Counted from the first letter of the stretch, positions 43,803 to 54,239 are shown. The stretch: 64,000 nucleotides of DNA from Flavobacterium sangjuense (GCF_004797125.1 NZ_CP038810.1:1674001-1738000), one strand, 5' to 3'. Numbers and translations: made by a program. The notes: a model not told the origin generated them from the sequence alone.

Positions 43803-46800
43803 CTATCTTTTTAAAGTAAAATGCCCTTTGGCACTTCGTCCATCTTCAAATTTGATATTATACCAATAATCATCCGCAGGCATTGGGTGCCCGTTGAATG
43901 TTCCGTCCCAACCTGCACCTGTTGTACCAATTTGTTTTAATAATTTTCCGAAACGGTCAAAGATGTAAATTGTTGAGCGATAATTAAATTGGGCACTAAC
44001 ACCTTTTACATTCCAATAGTCGTTATAACCATCACCGTTTGGTGTGAAATAATGTGGAATTCCTAGTACAGCAACGGTAACCGGACCAACCGAACCACAG
44101 CCGTTTTTATCACGGACATAAATTTCGTGAAGTCCCATAGGAACATTTTCAAAGAAATTGCTGTCGCGATAGGGTCCGTTGACATCATCAATAGCAAATT
44201 CATACTGACCTAAACCTGTTACGTTAACGGTGATTGTATTAATCTCAGCCAAATCGACCACATCAATAGACTGAATGGTGGCTATCTCGGAACCGGTAAC
44301 CGTAATTACTCTGGTTTTGGTGCAACCATAAATATTGGTAACATCAACACTATAGGTTCCGGGTGTCGTTACTAAAAAAGTTGGACCTGTAGCACCATTC
44401 GCTACATTATTGGTGTACCATACAAACGAATAATCTGAAGTTGGCGTACCATCGAGAATTCCGGCATCAATCAAAGCTTGTGTTGCAGGCAAACAGATGA
44501 TAATGTCTTCCTCTAAATCGATTTTCGGAGTTGGATAAACAACAAAAGGTATTGTTAGCTGAGCCGTACATGTTGTATTGATCTGATTTTCAACAACGAC
44601 TCTAACATTTTGAGTTCCTGTTGTAAATGGATTTGGCAACGGACTTGGAAGTGGATTATTGTTTTCGTCAAAATAATAAACATTTACCCCAGTTTGGCTT
44701 CCAAGAATGGTTGATTGAAATGTTGAAGTGTCAAAATCGTGCAATCCATTTTGGTCAACAGGATTAATTTCTTCATCACATATTGAAGTCAGACTAGAAG
44801 AAACGGCAAATGCTTCAGGCAAATCATCCACAATGAACTCCAGCGTTTCATCATCAAAACAAGGTTGTCCTCCAGTTTGTGTGTTGTTGTTTTCTACTCT
44901 TATAGTAATAATTTCCGAACCGTTTACGTAGAATGGATTTGGTAAAGGTGTTGTAAGTTGGGTACCGTTGGCTCTGAAATACTTAACGTTTACACCGGTT
45001 TGCCCATTCAAAACAGCAGCTTGAATTGCCGAAGTATCAAAACCATAAATTCCATCCTGATTGTCATCACAATGACGAAGAAGATTCAGAGCATTTATAG
45101 GATTAGCTGTTGGCAAAGCTTCTACAACAACATCGAATGTTTTAAATCCATAACAGGAATTGTCTAAAGTACTTTCAACACGAACCCAAATTGTTTGTGT
45201 ATTTGGGTAACCGATGTTTCGATAAGTTGTAGTATTCGTTATTTCCAATGAATTCCCTAAAGCATCGGTTTCGGCAAGGAAATCGGCTTCGTTTTTATAA
45301 TATTTTATACTGTAATTAGTACTTGGTCCCGGCAGAAACCCAAGTAAACTATTGGTTATGCTGGTGAAATTATATGGTCCGGAGATTCCGTCTCGGTCAT
45401 CATTAACGGCATCCAAATAGTCATCACATAAATATTGATTTGGAATGACATAGCTTGGCGGAATTTGGGTTACCGACACCATCAAATCAATTCGGGCTAC
45501 TCTATAACAACCGTTGCTGTTTTCAACTCGGGCATAAACACTTGCATTTCCGGAAGTGAAAGCAATAGGATTAGCAATTAAAAACGCACTGTTTTCAGTA
45601 TTTGCGGCGGCAAGAGTTGTATAATAGGTGAAGGTTTCAATCAAATAATTGGCCGAAATGACATCGTTTTTTTGCGTCAGATTGAAAGTTGAAATTCCGT
45701 CAGTATCATCATCACATTGTTTTAAAGAGATTGGAGTTGTGATAACTGGCAACGGATAAGTTGTTAGTACAGCTGCCGATGAATATAATCCACAAGCATT
45801 TCCATTTTTGATTAAATACACACGATACTGATAACCAACCATTGATGGCGTTACATTCGAAACCGTTAATGCAGTTGTAGCAGCACCGGAATAAGTAGCA
45901 TTGTTAAAAATCAGCGACCAGGTTGCTCCACTATCAGTTGAAACTTGCCATTGATAAGTAGTGACAGTATTTGTACTGATAGTAAAAGTTACACTTCCTA
46001 GCTCACACGCTGAAGCACTTTGTGGTTGTGTGTTGATTACTATTGGCGCAGCAGTTGTATAATCCGCATTTGGATTTCCATATCCGATTCCGCTTGTTAC
46101 TAATCCGTTGTTGGGATTAACTGTTGGAGGCGTTGTTCCGCCCAATAATCCATCGAGATTGCTATCTAAATAACCTGCTTCGATTACGTCATTACATAAA
46201 TCATTATCACTATCTAATTCAATGGCATTGTAAATTCCATCAGCATCAGTGTCGGCAAGTACATAAATAGGTTTAATAATCCCACTATCAGCAGCAGTTT
46301 CCAATGTATTGAATAATCCGTTGGTACCAAAATTACTGCCGTCAATTGTACCATTGCTATCCGCATCAGTCATATTGAAGCCGGCTTCATCTAAATCGTG
46401 AATTCCGTCATTGTCTGAATCTAAATCTAAGTAATTCAGAACTCCATCAGCATCTGTGTCAGTAGCAACGATTCCGTTACCAAAAGCATCATCAATTCCG
46501 TCTCCATTAACATCAACATGCGAAAGTGTTGTACTGCTTTGTGCCTGAGCTTCGTATAAATCGGCAATGGAATCATTATCGCTATCCAAATCGTTTTGAT
46601 CTGCAACGCCATCAGCGTCTGAATCTTTTGGAATGCAGGTTGCAATTAAACGTAGTGCAACTCTGCTTGTGCTTGTGTCTGAAAGATTGATGTTGGTTAT
46701 GATAATCGAATTTATCAAATTTCCTCTGATGGAAAAAGTCCCGGTTCCGGCGGCTAATGAAACGCTGCTATTCAATCGGAATCGGATTTCAAAAGAAGAA

Positions 46801-48926
46801 TATTCAGTGATGCCGCTTTCATAAATCCCATCATAATTAGTGTCAATCAAAAGTTCATTGTTTGGATTTAAAACAGTCAATGTTTTATTTACGGGACAAG
46901 TTATTCTGATTTCTGTTGAAGAGGTAAATAAATCGGTAGCATTGGCGACGGTAGCATATTCTATCGCTAAACTTATTGGCGTGGTGAAATTTGAAACGGT
47001 ATAACTTACTGTGTTTTCTTTTCCTTGTGCAGCTTCTGTTACAAAATTTCCAATAGCGTCACCAACAATAGGAGTTGCAGATGGTGTTGCTGTTCCTGAA
47101 AAAGCAATTGCTCCGGTATAAGGATTATTGTAACTTGCTCCTACAGCAATTGTTCCTGCAGTCGTATTGGTCAGATTGAAATTTTGATCACCAAATGATT
47201 CCGTGCAATTTGTAATTCCGTCGTTGTCATTGTCAAGGTCAATATTATCATTTACGGCATCATTATCACTATCGTTTGGGCAAGAACTCACGGGAATATT
47301 GTCTGAGTCTTTTGGAGTGGTGCAGCCGGCAATAGTTGCTGAAACATAATAATATCCAGGACCAAGACCTGTCGGAGCATTCAAAGGTTGGTACGTATTA
47401 TTCGTAGCACCTGGAATTAGACTTCCATTAAAATACCATTGAAATACGTCAAAAGGGCTAAGTGAATTTACACTTAGAACTGAGTTTGGAATACAACCCA
47501 ATTGCGTTACATCAACTTCGTTAAAGGATATTTCGGGTTTGAAAGTAAAACCGGAATAATATCCGCCAAAGGTTGCAGCTTGTTCAGAACCATAAGCAGC
47601 TAAATACAATTCGCCGGTTGAGTATACAGAAACATTACCCGTTAAACCAGTCAGTACATAGGTTTCATAATTTGCATTTCCGGTTACGGTTAAAGGTCCG
47701 TCTACATTTACTCCAATTCCCGCTAAACCTGCCAAAGTATAGTTTGTACCATTAATAATAAAATTGAGAGTAGCACCAGTAGTTGTAACTAAGGTTACTC
47801 TTCCTGTAAACTGACGGGTACCAACAAAATCAATAAATGGAATATTGTCAATTACCCTTGGAGTTTGGCAACTTAATGGTGGTACAAAAAACAGCTCCTG
47901 ATTTCTTTGATCTACAGCACTACCATCACCAACACTTTGATAGGCAAAGATTTTATGGGTTGAACTAACATATAAGTTTCCATTGGCAGTATAATCAGCT
48001 CCGGTTAATGCCAAATATTCACCGGCAAGGATATTATAAACAGGTGCAGAGCCGTTTAATGTTATCTGAGTGTCTTCATCAGCTACCAAAAGGATTTTTT
48101 CTACAGCGTCAATTCCGGTGCTTTTTATAAAAATATAATCATTTGTAATCAATCGTTCTGCAGGAACTATTTGATCAAAACCTAAATCAAGATTTCCTGT
48201 GGCATTGGTTCCACCAAAAGAACCGCAGTTTACTGCAATTGGCTTATCTGCTAATACCAAAGAACCAATTAATCCATTCCTATTGGCATCATTTGGTCCT
48301 TGAACCGCCATGACATAACTTTCGCCTCTGTTTAAAACGATGCTATAAGGGTTGCTGCCTGTTCCACTATTAATTAATTGCACTCCGGTTCTAATGCCAC
48401 TAAAATTGACAGTTGTGTTATTCTCAGTTGCTAAAACAGTAACAAAAGTATAATGGATTTCAGAATAACCCGGTACTAAATTATTTTCAAAGGCTCCAAT
48501 TCGGAAGCGAAGTCCCAGTGAAGCCAAACCTTTTGATACTAATTCTCCAGCTTGATTGCCGCTTACGTCAGTAAGTCTGGCTGAGACATAGACTAAATCA
48601 TCAGCTTCAACAATATATCCTTTATTGTTTAAAACGGAACTTACTAAACTTGTATCAACACTTAGTTGAGTACCACTACCAAAACCAACACTATATACAT
48701 AAGGAACATTTCTGGAAACAGTTCCTGTGATTACATTACCTCCAATTTCTATAATCCTGAAATTGACCGGATTTACGTTTGGTGTTGAGATGTATAAAAA
48801 TTGTTCATCAGGAGTTACATTTGCTGAACAGGAAAGAGCTGGGATATAATGGGTTTTACTAAATTGTGAAAAACAATTTAACGAAAAAAGTAAAACAAAA
48901 AGTAAATAGTAGGACTTCATTTTCAT
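43803..48926 (-). CDS. Giant IgGFc-binding-domain / type IX secretion surface adhesin-like protein
   Basis: 1707 residues. Signal peptide to about 20; an IgGFc-binding-type N-terminal region (residues about 40-400; LATENNTTVNF, ESYVMAVQGPNDANRNGLIG, NQELFFVPPLSC); Asp-rich calcium-type repeats of thrombospondin-3 style between about 555 and 960 (DSDADGVADQNDLDSDND); an Ig-like segment; several ~90-residue repeats with CDDNQDGIYGFDTS-like starts; and the type B C-terminal sorting domain almost identical to that of the next gene. A probable surface adhesin. The first gene of a unit with the anchor-L protein and the esterase. Confidence 0.92.
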   Translation of the reverse strand: MKMKSYYLLFVLLFSLNCFSQFSKTHYIPALSCSANVTPDEQFLYISTPNVNPVNFRIIEIGGNVITGTVSRNVPYVYSVGFGSGTQLSVDTSLVSSVLNNKGYIVEADDLVYVSARLTDVSGNQAGELVSKGLASLGLRFRIGAFENNLVPGYSEIHYTFVTVLATENNTTVNFSGIRTGVQLINSGTGSNPYSIVLNRGESYVMAVQGPNDANRNGLIGSLVLADKPIAVNCGSFGGTNATGNLDLGFDQIVPAERLITNDYIFIKSTGIDAVEKILLVADEDTQITLNGSAPVYNILAGEYLALTGADYTANGNLYVSSTHKIFAYQSVGDGSAVDQRNQELFFVPPLSCQTPRVIDNIPFIDFVGTRQFTGRVTLVTTTGATLNFIINGTNYTLAGLAGIGVNVDGPLTVTGNANYETYVLTGLTGNVSVYSTGELYLAAYGSEQAATFGGYYSGFTFKPEISFNEVDVTQLGCIPNSVLSVNSLSPFDVFQWYFNGSLIPGATNNTYQPLNAPTGLGPGYYYVSATIAGCTTPKDSDNIPVSSCPNDSDNDAVNDNIDLDNDNDGITNCTESFGDQNFNLTNTTAGTIAVGASYNNPYTGAIAFSGTATPSATPIVGDAIGNFVTEAAQGKENTVSYTVSNFTTPISLAIEYATVANATDLFTSSTEIRITCPVNKTLTVLNPNNELLIDTNYDGIYESGITEYSSFEIRFRLNSSVSLAAGTGTFSIRGNLINSIIITNINLSDTSTSRVALRLIATCIPKDSDADGVADQNDLDSDNDSIADLYEAQAQSSTTLSHVDVNGDGIDDAFGNGIVATDTDADGVLNYLDLDSDNDGIHDLDEAGFNMTDADSNGTIDGSNFGTNGLFNTLETAADSGIIKPIYVLADTDADGIYNAIELDSDNDLCNDVIEAGYLDSNLDGLLGGTTPPTVNPNNGLVTSGIGYGNPNADYTTAAPIVINTQPQSASACELGSVTFTISTNTVTTYQWQVSTDSGATWSLIFNNATYSGAATTALTVSNVTPSMVGYQYRVYLIKNGNACGLYSSAAVLTTYPLPVITTPISLKQCDDDTDGISTFNLTQKNDVISANYLIETFTYYTTLAAANTENSAFLIANPIAFTSGNASVYARVENSNGCYRVARIDLMVSVTQIPPSYVIPNQYLCDDYLDAVNDDRDGISGPYNFTSITNSLLGFLPGPSTNYSIKYYKNEADFLAETDALGNSLEITNTTTYRNIGYPNTQTIWVRVESTLDNSCYGFKTFDVVVEALPTANPINALNLLRHCDDNQDGIYGFDTSAIQAAVLNGQTGVNVKYFRANGTQLTTPLPNPFYVNGSEIITIRVENNNTQTGGQPCFDDETLEFIVDDLPEAFAVSSSLTSICDEEINPVDQNGLHDFDTSTFQSTILGSQTGVNVYYFDENNNPLPSPLPNPFTTGTQNVRVVVENQINTTCTAQLTIPFVVYPTPKIDLEEDIIICLPATQALIDAGILDGTPTSDYSFVWYTNNVANGATGPTFLVTTPGTYSVDVTNIYGCTKTRVITVTGSEIATIQSIDVVDLAEINTITVNVTGLGQYEFAIDDVNGPYRDSNFFENVPMGLHEIYVRDKNGCGSVGPVTVAVLGIPHYFTPNGDGYNDYWNVKGVSAQFNYRSTIYIFDRFGKLLKQIGTTGAGWDGTFNGHPMPADDYWYNIKFEDGRSAKGHFTLKR

Positions 48927-48945
48927 TCGCTAAAATTAGCAAATA

Positions 48946-48990
48946 AATAAGAAAACATAAAGAGAACTTGGTCTATTTATGTTTTCTTTA
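48946..48990 (-). terminator. Intrinsic terminator of the ABC transporter operon
   Basis: Perfect 13-bp stem AAGAAAACATAAA (48949-48961) / TTTATGTTTTCTT (48976-48988), 14-base loop, T-rich tail on the minus strand. Lies between the permease stop and the adhesin start. Confidence 0.75.
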
Positions 48991-49010
48991 AGAATTGATT
49001 GATGATTGAA

Positions 49011-49850
49011 TTATAAATCTCTCTTCTTGATGATTTTATAGGATAAGAAAATGAATAAAGCTGTCCAAAGCAAAACAACTAAAACCGTTGAAAAATGAAC
49101 GCTGTAATCTTTTGTATTGTTCACCCCGATTTGTTCGCCAATTGTTTTGACAGCGCTTAACCTACTTCCTGGTTCAACAATTAAATTGGACATTGCTTCA
49201 AGAGGCATGTAGCTATAAAATTTATCGAGGTTAGGAGTGACACCATTATAAAAATTATATTTAATTATGGCATGTGATATATTTTCACCTAAAAACCAGA
49301 CGAATAAAAAACCTATTGCAAAAGCAGAACGCTTTATTAAAACTCCGAGAAATAAACAAAATGAGAAGAATCCAACCAGTTTGACAAAGTATCCAAGTAA
49401 ATATTCCAAGTCTGAAAATACGATTCCTAATTCGTTGAAAGAAGAAAAACTATACCCTAAAATCAATGACATTACAAAGACAAAAAGGGTAGAAACAAAA
49501 GCAAATAAAACAACTGTCAAAAATTTGGATAACACAAACTCCTGTTTGCTCATTCCATCAATAAGGTTTTGTTTTAAGGTTCCATAACTGTATTCATTTG
49601 CCATCATTGACACAATAACTACAGCCAGAAATATTTTCAACAATGCCGCCACATAAGTGTTAAAATGCCAAATAAAAGGGAAATTAAAAATGCCCTGATC
49701 TGCCAATCGGATATGTATTGGACCTATGTCAAATTTAATGGAAGCAATCAGGGATAAGCAAGTCAATAATATAAAATAGGTTAACGTCAATATCCTACTG
49801 GCGCGGTTTTTCCAGATTTTTTGTAATTCTATGGCGAGTAATCTTTTCAT
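49011..49850 (-). CDS. ABC-2-type transporter permease
   Basis: 279 residues with six membrane segments (MKRLLAIELQKIWKNRASRILTLTYF start; EYSYGTLKQNLIDGMSKQEFVLSKFL conserved cytoplasmic loop typical of ABC-2 permeases). Partner of the ATPase encoded one base upstream. Substrate unknown; likely an exporter. Confidence 0.9.
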   Translation of the reverse strand: MKRLLAIELQKIWKNRASRILTLTYFILLTCLSLIASIKFDIGPIHIRLADQGIFNFPFIWHFNTYVAALLKIFLAVVIVSMMANEYSYGTLKQNLIDGMSKQEFVLSKFLTVVLFAFVSTLFVFVMSLILGYSFSSFNELGIVFSDLEYLLGYFVKLVGFFSFCLFLGVLIKRSAFAIGFLFVWFLGENISHAIIKYNFYNGVTPNLDKFYSYMPLEAMSNLIVEPGSRLSAVKTIGEQIGVNNTKDYSVHFSTVLVVLLWTALFIFLSYKIIKKRDL

Positions 49851-49851
49851 A

Positions 49852-50748
49852 TTAGTTTTTTGTTAATTCAAGAAATTGTTCTTCAAGACTCACTTTTTTA
49901 AACACCAAATGATTGAGATAAATTCCTTTTTCTGCCAAATAGCGATTCAAAAGTGAAGCATCAAATTGGGTTTTAAAATGTACAATAACTTTTCCCTCTG
50001 CTTCCGAAATTTTTTCAACTTCAGGATGATTTTTTAGTGTTTCTATGAGAATGGAATTATTATCAGCCTGCAATTCAAAAAAGCCAGCCTGATTAGTCAT
50101 GCCATCAACAGTACCACTATATAGAATTTTACCAAAGCGCAAAACCAAAACATGACTGCACACTTTTTCGACTTCGTCCAATAAATGAGAAGCCAATAAA
50201 ATTGTAGTCCCTTGTGAAGCAATCAAACGAATAATATCGCGAATTTGATGGATTCCCTGTGGGTCTAAACCATTAGTTGGTTCATCGAGAATTAAAATTT
50301 CAGGGTCATTTAAAAGGGCAGAGGCAATAGCTAATCGTTGTTTCATTCCTAAAGAAAAGGTTTTGAACTTGCTGTCTTTTCTATCAATCAGCCCAACAAC
50401 TTCAAGCTTTTCATTTACTTTGGAATAATCAATGTTTTTTATTTTACAAACCAATTCCAGATTTTCTTTGGCTGTCATGTAAGGATAAAAATTCGGACGC
50501 TCAATAATGGCTCCCACTTTTTTTAGTGCTTCATGTGTTTGCATAGTTCCGTCAAACCAGCTGTAATCACCGGAAGTTTTGTTGACAACATTTAATACAA
50601 TACCCAAAGTTGTAGATTTCCCGGAACCATTTGGTCCAAGAATTCCATAGACATTGCCTTTATGTATTTCGAGAGAAACGTTATTTACGGCGTGAATTTT
50701 ACCGTAACGTTTGTGAAGGTTTTTGATAGAAAGTATGGTAGATTCCAA
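49852..50748 (-). CDS. ABC transporter ATP-binding protein
   Basis: 298 residues: Walker A GPNGSGKST, signature FSLGMKQRL, Walker B EILILDEPTNGLDPQG and the switch His in LLASHLLDEVEKV. The C-terminal ~80 residues form the accessory domain of the CcmA/DrrA-like exporters. Gene spacing to the permease is a single base, so they form a two-gene exporter. Confidence 0.94.
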   Translation of the reverse strand: MESTILSIKNLHKRYGKIHAVNNVSLEIHKGNVYGILGPNGSGKSTTLGIVLNVVNKTSGDYSWFDGTMQTHEALKKVGAIIERPNFYPYMTAKENLELVCKIKNIDYSKVNEKLEVVGLIDRKDSKFKTFSLGMKQRLAIASALLNDPEILILDEPTNGLDPQGIHQIRDIIRLIASQGTTILLASHLLDEVEKVCSHVLVLRFGKILYSGTVDGMTNQAGFFELQADNNSILIETLKNHPEVEKISEAEGKVIVHFKTQFDASLLNRYLAEKGIYLNHLVFKKVSLEEQFLELTKN

Positions 50749-50799
50749 CGACTAGTTTTTTAAGGTTTTGAATAGGACGATAAAAACCTTATTTTGTTA

Positions 50800-51060
50800 C
50801 TAGTCTTTTCGAAAGTAGAATTTGGACAGAAATTGTTTCTTTAAATTCAGATAAAAAAGCGTCTCATTGATGTCTTTAAGTTTTGATGTCAATGTAATTT
50901 TTTCACCTCTCATATCGTTTGTTACCTGCATTTTACAAGTTTTGCATTCAAACTCACTAAAATGGTTGTTTACTTTTTTAGTTTCAACAAAGCGATGTCC
51001 AAGTAAGGAACAGCGATAATTTTTTTTCACCATTCCATCTGTTGTGTAATTTGTTTCCAT
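50800..51060 (-). CDS. Small protein with zinc-ribbon-like cysteines, unknown
   Basis: 86 residues from METNYTTDGMVKKNYRC. CSLLGHRF and FECKTCKMQ give three or four cysteine/histidine ligands spaced like a zinc ribbon (C...H, CxxC). An upstream in-frame ATG at 51117 would add 19 residues overlapping an inverted repeat and is less likely. No known family. Confidence 0.6.
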   Translation of the reverse strand: METNYTTDGMVKKNYRCSLLGHRFVETKKVNNHFSEFECKTCKMQVTNDMRGEKITLTSKLKDINETLFYLNLKKQFLSKFYFRKD

Positions 51061-51111
51061 GAAATTAGAGTTTAGGTTTGGTGAAATAAACGTACTAAGA
51101 TATTGACGAAA

Positions 51112-51147
51112 TGCCAAAATTAATCGATGAAATACATCATTTTGGCA
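51112..51147. repeat. Inverted repeat upstream of the zinc-ribbon-like gene
   Basis: TGCCAAAAT (51112-51120) and ATTTTGGCA (51139-51147), with inner GATG / CATC. Either an operator/leader of the 51060 gene or a weak terminator of the barrel-protein gene ending at 51197. Confidence 0.5.
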
Positions 51148-51196
51148 GTTTGGAATTAATATACTTACAAATTATTAACGCAAAACACACATTGTC

Positions 51197-53035
51197 TTAA
51201 TTATAAGGGACTATTGTTGGTTCACCAATTTGGAAATCCGGCAAGGACAAATCATTGTTTTTAAAAGTGTTAGTTTTGAAAAGATTGGATCCCTGATAAG
51301 GTATAGAAGGATAAAAAGAGAATGAAATTTGAAAACTATTAAAAACTAAATAATCATTATTTATTAAAGCACCCAAACTGAAAATAGAGTAAACTTTATC
51401 ATTAAAAAACCTGTTGGTATCATCACCAAGCAATCCCAAAGTCATGTTAAAAAAAGGGCTGAAATGGAAACCATGCCAATTGCCAGGAAGATATGTTTGT
51501 GTCTGAAAAGAGGCGAAGAGTTTTTTGGTTCCGTTAAGCAAAGGATTGTCAAAACCAGAAATTCCATTCTCATTAGAAATCGTAACACGATCTTTTATAA
51601 TTGAAGCTCTATGATTTCCAAGTACTAATGTTGGTTTAATAAATTGCCTTATTTTCCAACTTCCAAGAGAAAGTAAATTCGTAAAATAATTGGCTTCAAT
51701 TCGCAACGTTGTTTCTTCGCTATGACCATTTTTGTTAAAACTTCCCCATTCAATATTTGTTCCCAAATAACCAAAATTGAAATAATGACCATAGGCAAAT
51801 CTTCCGCTAAAATAGGCTCTCTGGTTATTATTTTTATCCTGAAATCCTCCAGTTATAGCATAAACCTGACCATAAGGGACGTCTTCAATTATGCCAAAAT
51901 TGAATAAGTATTTTTCTTCCGCAAACTTTTGTGTGTTGAGACCAATGGTAGCTAAATATAATTTTTCGGAAGCAAAAAACTTTGATGGATCATATTGTAG
52001 TGTTGGTTTCTTAGAGTAAGCTACATTTTTATATCCAAAAGTGGTAACAAGATTTGTAGTTCTGAAATCTTCACTTTTTCCTCCAAAGATTTTGAATGAA
52101 TGACCAAACCAATACTGTTGTGTTTGCAATTTGAAAGTTTGATTCGCAAAAGTACCTGTAGCATCAGGAAGCGAATCAACATAAAACCTATTTTCATAAT
52201 AGGCACCACCTGCCAATCTTGTCAATGGCGAGAAAAATTGTCTTTCAATTCTGGCGCTTCGGGTTACGTTATCATACAAATCATTCTCGTAAGCAAAGGT
52301 CGTTTTTATATAAGTGTTTTTGATGTTGTTTATGGTATAGCGGGCTTCATAAGCTTTTTTCCCGTCATCAAATCTTCGTGAAAAGTTATTTTCAATCTCA
52401 TGACCTAAACCAACAAAGTTTCTCTCGGTTAAATCAAAATTACCTTTTGAACTCGAAACCGCGCCTGTTGGAATCAAGCTCCACGAATCTAAGACGCGTA
52501 CAGAAATATCAACAGAATCTTTGCTATTCGGGATTTCAATAGGTTTAATAATTACGCTTCTAACGTAGCGTTGCTTTCTGATTAAACGCTCTGATTCTTT
52601 GGCTACAAGAGAATCTAAAGGTTCGTTTTTTTTGAAAAGTAATAAATTTCGAATCGTCCAATTTTTGGTTTTCATGTGCAAAGCATTTCCGAATTTCTCA
52701 AAACCTTTTTCGGGTTGGTCTTTGTAATTATCAACAGCATAACCAAATGGGTCTAAAGTTTCAATCCTAATATCTCTGATGATTTTGCCTTCGCTTCTGT
52801 CAAATGACTTTTTGATAAAAAACCTCTTTCGGGAGTTTTTTTTAGCAGCAGCAGAACTTCTTTTGGATTTGAATAACAAACGATAAACAAACTTATTGAG
52901 TTTATTTTTTTTGGAAAGTTTTTCGATGTTTTTATAAACTGTAACCGAATCGTTGCCGCTGTTTTTTTCCTGCGCCTGAGAAATTTGGCAGGTAAATAAT
53001 AAAAATAAAAAAAAGGAGAGATACTTAAATTTCAT
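51197..53035 (-). CDS. POTRA-containing outer membrane beta-barrel protein (BamA/TamA-like)
   Basis: 612 residues; signal peptide (to about 21, ISQAQ), a basic segment (KSKRSSAAAKKNSRKRFF), at least one POTRA-like domain (GKIIRDIRIETLDPFGY ... RLIRKQRYVRSVIIKPIE ... KDSVDISVRVLDSWSLIP), then a barrel of about 400 residues with alternating aromatic strands. Domain order matches Omp85-type proteins; the length is shorter than BamA (one POTRA unit), as in TamA- or patatin-less variants of Bacteroidetes. Probably helps outer-membrane assembly or secretion; exact role unknown. Confidence 0.75.
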   Translation of the reverse strand: MKFKYLSFFLFLLFTCQISQAQEKNSGNDSVTVYKNIEKLSKKNKLNKFVYRLLFKSKRSSAAAKKNSRKRFFIKKSFDRSEGKIIRDIRIETLDPFGYAVDNYKDQPEKGFEKFGNALHMKTKNWTIRNLLLFKKNEPLDSLVAKESERLIRKQRYVRSVIIKPIEIPNSKDSVDISVRVLDSWSLIPTGAVSSSKGNFDLTERNFVGLGHEIENNFSRRFDDGKKAYEARYTINNIKNTYIKTTFAYENDLYDNVTRSARIERQFFSPLTRLAGGAYYENRFYVDSLPDATGTFANQTFKLQTQQYWFGHSFKIFGGKSEDFRTTNLVTTFGYKNVAYSKKPTLQYDPSKFFASEKLYLATIGLNTQKFAEEKYLFNFGIIEDVPYGQVYAITGGFQDKNNNQRAYFSGRFAYGHYFNFGYLGTNIEWGSFNKNGHSEETTLRIEANYFTNLLSLGSWKIRQFIKPTLVLGNHRASIIKDRVTISNENGISGFDNPLLNGTKKLFASFQTQTYLPGNWHGFHFSPFFNMTLGLLGDDTNRFFNDKVYSIFSLGALINNDYLVFNSFQISFSFYPSIPYQGSNLFKTNTFKNNDLSLPDFQIGEPTIVPYN

Positions 53036-53129
53036 AGCATGTATTCGGAATGAACAAATATAATAGCTTTTACCAATCTTAATTTATATAATTAACAGTT
53101 TTATTTATATCTGATAAGCATTAAAAAAT

Positions 53130-53160
53130 CCCCAACTGCTTTTAACAATTGAGGATTATA
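53130..53160 (-). terminator. Intrinsic terminator of the nucleoid-associated-protein gene
   Basis: Minus-strand AATCCTCAATTG / CAGTTGGGGATT with two G-T pairs, followed by a T-run; about 25-50 bases after the stop at 53181. Confidence 0.75.
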
Positions 53161-53180
53161 TTTTATACGATTGTAAATCT

Positions 53181-54239
53181 TTAGGACTTTTGCTCTTTAT
53201 TGAAATACACTAAGTAGTAATACATTTGTTTTTCTTCATCCCAACCTTTTTCTACAAATTTCTCGGCACTTTCAGGATTGATAAAGTCGAGTTTTATTTG
53301 GATATTGGTGTCCAGATTAATTACGTTTTTAATAGATCTTCGGGCATCAGAAACCGCATTATTTGCAATTGGAAACGAAGTAACATCTTCAATACTATAT
53401 TTCTCACCTTTATCAACTTTATAGTTTTTGAATTCCGGGATTAAGTCGGGATTATCCAAAACCTCATTCAGGAAATTGCTTTCTTCAAATTGATCGTTTT
53501 TGGCAAAATAATTCACCGAACGATTCATAAACATTACTTCTTCTTTTTTGTCTTCGGCAGGAAAAACAACATCTTTAGCAAATCCCTGGCAGAATTTCAA
53601 ATACTTTTTGGTAATGAAATTTTCATCCTGAAACGCATCAACAGAAAGAAAATGCTCCAACCAATAGCGTGTGTCATAACGATTGCTGTCGACACTTAAA
53701 ATCTTGTAGCCTTCTTCTTTTTTATAATTGAAAATCAGGCAGCCTTTGTCTAGTTTATTCAGATTGATGCCTTGTTGCAAAATCATTTCAAGCGATTTTC
53801 CTTTTTCTTCAAACTGCATAAAATCAGACATGATTTCACTTTTGAAAACACCAATAGCATCAACAACATTGTTATCGATACTTAAGTTGGTTAAATAGGT
53901 CACATAAACTTCTCCGTTCTTAATGTGCGGGTGATTTGATTGCTCAAAAAGATGGTTCGTAATCTTCTTTGAAACTTCGTGAATTTCACTTGGGTTTGTG
54001 AAAATTTCCGTTGCCAAGTTGAACATATCGTTGTATTCCAAATCAACTTCGTGGGCAAACTGAAAATAGTTCTCTTCTTTTTCGCGAAAGGATTTGAAGA
54101 AATATTCCTTTAGTAACGGAACAATTTCGTCATTTAAATTATAAGGCTGCTCCGAGAGAAATACCGATTCATTTCTGTTTTTGTTTCCAACTCGGTGTAT
54201 TGATAAACTCTCAATATGAGTGTTAAATAGGTTGATCAT
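53181..54239 (-). CDS. Nucleoid-associated protein (NdpA/YejK family)
   Basis: 352 residues of the NA37/NdpA family: MINLFNTHIESLSIHRVGNK start, LLKEYFFKSFREKEENYFQF, VTYLTNLSIDNNVVDAIGVFKSE and the C-terminal IQIKLDFINPESAEKFVEKGWD. The family binds nucleoid DNA; biochemical detail in Bacteroidetes is limited. Next gene upstream on the same strand is the S23-type gene inside its repeat bracket. Confidence 0.87.
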   Translation of the reverse strand: MINLFNTHIESLSIHRVGNKNRNESVFLSEQPYNLNDEIVPLLKEYFFKSFREKEENYFQFAHEVDLEYNDMFNLATEIFTNPSEIHEVSKKITNHLFEQSNHPHIKNGEVYVTYLTNLSIDNNVVDAIGVFKSEIMSDFMQFEEKGKSLEMILQQGINLNKLDKGCLIFNYKKEEGYKILSVDSNRYDTRYWLEHFLSVDAFQDENFITKKYLKFCQGFAKDVVFPAEDKKEEVMFMNRSVNYFAKNDQFEESNFLNEVLDNPDLIPEFKNYKVDKGEKYSIEDVTSFPIANNAVSDARRSIKNVINLDTNIQIKLDFINPESAEKFVEKGWDEEKQMYYYLVYFNKEQKS

